A stretch of DNA of 64,000 bases from Ignavibacteriota bacterium (GTDB lineage: Bacteria; Bacteroidota; Ignavibacteria; Ignavibacteriales; Ignavibacteriaceae), in NCBI GenBank assembly GCA_013285405.1, contig CP053446.1, positions 2,403,001-2,467,000 of the forward strand, written 5' to 3'. Position numbers and translations under genes: made by a program. Below, in pieces: positions 61,695 through 64,000 of this stretch (position 1 is the stretch's first letter; each line of letters starts with the position of its first letter). The notes below the pieces were generated by a model that saw nothing but the letters and a program-made list of their open reading frames with translations, searched no databases and was not told the origin of the DNA.

Positions 61695-64000
61695 ATGTTT
61701 CATTTAAAAAATTTTATTGTCTTTGCTATTTTTTTGATTTTAGCTTTGCTGATATTCGGAGGCAAGTTAAATTTTAATCAATCCGGCTCATCCTCAGAAT
61801 CAGATAATCCTAAAAAATTTTCAAATACAGATTCGCTTGCAGAAACCTCAAAAAAATTCAAATACTATCTTGATCTTATATTAAACAATCCAATTGATAA
61901 ACAAAAAATTCAATTAAGTTTAAAATCTTTTCAACCTTCATTTGAAAGAGAATACCTCTCAGCATTGTTGGAAAAAAGGTCAGGTCGATATGAGGAATCT
62001 TTCAAAGGATTTTTTTCATTGCTTGATAAGCTTCCAACTTATCCGGGGTTTTATGAGGAGTTAGCTTTATCGGCTAAAATTTCTGATAATCTGAATAAAA
62101 TAACAGACTGGCTGAAGGTTCGTAAAGATGGTTCTGGTAATCCATTCTATTTATATCTTGAAGCAATGGTTGAATTTCAAAATGGGCAAACAACAGTTGG
62201 AGTTGAGAAATTAGAATTATTAGTTAACCAGAATTTTATTTTTAAGGAACTTTTTGTTCAACTTGCAAATGCATATAGAATTCTCGGTAACTATGATAAA
62301 TCTTTCATCTGTCTTCTCAAAGCAGAAAAATTATGTTCGGACAATGATCCGTTTCTTGCCAAAATTATTAATCTGAAAGGAACAATATATTATCTGTCGG
62401 GTGAATATGATAAAGCAAATGCCGAATATAAATCAGCGTTGAAAAAATCTCAATCAACCGGGAATAAAATTGAAGAAATAAAATCTGTTGCTAACCTTGC
62501 AATTATTAAAGATCTTTATGGAGAAATCTATGAAGCAAGAGATGACTTTCATCAGGCTATTGAGATGGCAAAAATTATTGAGAATACAGAATTGCTGGCT
62601 TTTCTTCATTCTGAATTGGGCGTTTCTTATACATATACGAATAATCTTATTGATTCACGCAAGAATTATGAAACAAGTTTGGAACTCTATGAACTAATAA
62701 AAAACACAGAGAGATTATCTTATCTTTCAAGTAACATTGGCTCATTATACTTGCAGATTTCTAATTACAATTCAGCGTTCGAATACTTCAAAAAAGGTTT
62801 AACTCATGCCGGTGAAAATAAATTTGCTAAAATATTGAACCTCACCGGGCTTGGTGATGTTTACTCGAACGAATCTAATTATGCAAAAGCTCTGGAATAT
62901 TATTCGCTTGCAAAAGCTATTGCAGATTCAGTAAAGGATGTTTCTTCGATCCTCAAAATCGAACAGGGGATTGGTGCATTATACTTCAATGTCAACAAAC
63001 CTTATGAAGCTCTTGAAATTTTAATGAAAACCGAATCGAAAATATCATCTACAGAATCACCTTATGAACAGATTAAATTATTTTCAAAAATTGGTACCGT
63101 TCTCACTTCAGTTGATAGTTTAGCAGCGGCTGAAAACTACTTTGAAAAGGCACTTAGCCTCGCAGAATATGTTGATGATATTTATAGTTCATTATTGATT
63201 AAAACTGAACTTGCTCACAATTCATATCAGCAAAATAATTATGACAAAGCATTAAAACTTTTAAATCAAGTTCAAACTTTATCAAAAAAATATGATCTCA
63301 CACAACTTTTTGGAGTGCAGGAATTTTACAAAGGGAAAATTTTTTGTGCACAGCGAAAGAATAATTTATCAGACAGGAATCTTGAAAACGCTTTCAATAT
63401 TAGTGGTGAAGTGCATGATTACAATAATCAAATCGAAGCTGCATATTTACTGGGAAAGAATTTTGATGAAAGAACTGAATATTCAAAAGCAGAAACTTGG
63501 TACAATAATGCTATTAAAATAATTGAAAGAATTTCTTTATCGTTGACGCTTAATCAGGAAATTCAGATATCACATTTTTCAGGAGTGAATTCAGTGTATA
63601 ACTCACTTGCTGAATTGTATTTAAAGCAGGGAAAAGGCAAGGAAGCATTTTTTATAATTGATAAAGCAAGATCGCGGAATACAAAATCAAATCTTAACAG
63701 ATTAAAACTGCTTGCGCATCTTAAAAATGAAAGCGAGTACAAACAGTTGATTGATTTACAATGGATGATTACTTCCGGGTTGTATGATAAATCTGTGACA
63801 GACTCACTTGATCAGTTATTAGCTGACTTCACAAAAAATTTAAGTTCGCGTTCAAAAGAACTTGAAGCTTTACTTAACTCTGACTATTCATTAGATATTT
63901 CTGAATTGCAGAAAGGTTTTACAGATGATGATTATATAATATCAGTGTATGTCAGTGATGAGTTTTTAACCCTGTTCAGTTTAAGTTCAGCTAATTTCAA
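61695..64000 (+). CDS. TPR-CHAT protein (truncated by the window end)
   Basis: The frame is open from ATG 61695 to the last base, over 768 codons. A membrane helix or signal anchor lies at about 6-23 (FIVFAIFLILALLIFGG). At least ten TPR units follow (about 110-590; for example ISNYNSAFEYFKKGLTHAG and ESNYAKALEYYSLAKAIAD). The region DKARSRNTKSNLNRLKLL and the final DDYIISVYVSDEFLTLFSLS look like the beginning of a CHAT domain, a caspase-like peptidase family. The catalytic His and Cys would lie beyond the window. It is co-transcribed with the sigma/anti-sigma pair. Confidence 0.82.
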   Translation, partial: MFHLKNFIVFAIFLILALLIFGGKLNFNQSGSSSESDNPKKFSNTDSLAETSKKFKYYLDLILNNPIDKQKIQLSLKSFQPSFEREYLSALLEKRSGRYEESFKGFFSLLDKLPTYPGFYEELALSAKISDNLNKITDWLKVRKDGSGNPFYLYLEAMVEFQNGQTTVGVEKLELLVNQNFIFKELFVQLANAYRILGNYDKSFICLLKAEKLCSDNDPFLAKIINLKGTIYYLSGEYDKANAEYKSALKKSQSTGNKIEEIKSVANLAIIKDLYGEIYEARDDFHQAIEMAKIIENTELLAFLHSELGVSYTYTNNLIDSRKNYETSLELYELIKNTERLSYLSSNIGSLYLQISNYNSAFEYFKKGLTHAGENKFAKILNLTGLGDVYSNESNYAKALEYYSLAKAIADSVKDVSSILKIEQGIGALYFNVNKPYEALEILMKTESKISSTESPYEQIKLFSKIGTVLTSVDSLAAAENYFEKALSLAEYVDDIYSSLLIKTELAHNSYQQNNYDKALKLLNQVQTLSKKYDLTQLFGVQEFYKGKIFCAQRKNNLSDRNLENAFNISGEVHDYNNQIEAAYLLGKNFDERTEYSKAETWYNNAIKIIERISLSLTLNQEIQISHFSGVNSVYNSLAELYLKQGKGKEAFFIIDKARSRNTKSNLNRLKLLAHLKNESEYKQLIDLQWMITSGLYDKSVTDSLDQLLADFTKNLSSRSKELEALLNSDYSLDISELQKGFTDDDYIISVYVSDEFLTLFSLSSANF

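Overview
The window is low-GC bacterial DNA from a member of the FCB group, most likely Ignavibacteriota (Ignavibacterium/Melioribacter-like). The basis is six proteins ending in a type IX secretion (T9SS) sorting domain with the NYPNPFNP signature, many multihaem c-type cytochromes, and many short dispersed palindromes, some inserted inside genes. No rRNA, tRNA, CRISPR array, insertion sequence or prophage was seen.

Layout. 0-2.5 kb: zinc-ribbon protein, LemA and an M48 membrane protease. 2.6-17.7 kb: the most unusual region, two divergent respiratory modules around a 590-bp control region. The minus-strand module encodes a small membrane protein, a membrane-anchored GcvH-like protein, a 4Fe-4S protein, an NrfD-type quinone subunit, a second GcvH-like protein, a haem-motif sensor kinase, a sigma-54 activator and an archaemetzincin. 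The plus-strand module encodes a Tat-exported 4Fe-4S protein, another NrfD subunit, a 13-haem cytochrome, a second haem-motif kinase with a zinc-ribbon insertion, and two response regulators fused to GcvH-like domains. All four GcvH-like domains lack the lipoyl lysine. A canonical -24/-12 promoter drives the minus operon. 17.8-25.2 kb: copper chaperone/SCO pair, PLP decarboxylase and assorted small genes.

25.5-34.7 kb: a tandemly duplicated three-gene module of secreted proteins with a 4,130-bp period. The first gene appears to be phase variable through a 7-bp repeat, and the second copy of that gene is truncated. 34.9-38.9 kb: isochorismatase-like hydrolase, C39-like protein, ATP-grasp ligase, HAD hydrolase and a DUF6580-like membrane protein. 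39-41.4 kb: a BtuB-like receptor behind a cobalamin riboswitch whose variable arms hold dispersed palindromes. 41.7-43.6 kb: a T9SS-secreted papain-like protease. 43.8-50.9 kb: a probable extracellular electron-transfer operon (FAD/ferredoxin oxidoreductase, 20-haem and 34-haem cytochromes, outer-membrane barrel).

51-64 kb: a PepSY-like lipoprotein, three T9SS surface proteins, a cation efflux protein, and an ECF sigma / anti-sigma / TPR-CHAT module cut by the window end. Five genes here share an upstream element TGTCAC-N15/16-(G/A)A(C/T)ACTA(T/A), including the anti-sigma gene beside the sigma factor. I infer that this is the ECF sigma promoter and that the T9SS proteins form its regulon.

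Two genes (the 20-haem cytochrome and the ECF sigma factor) have no ATG/GTG/TTG that would include their evident N-termini and probably start at AUU or AUC.
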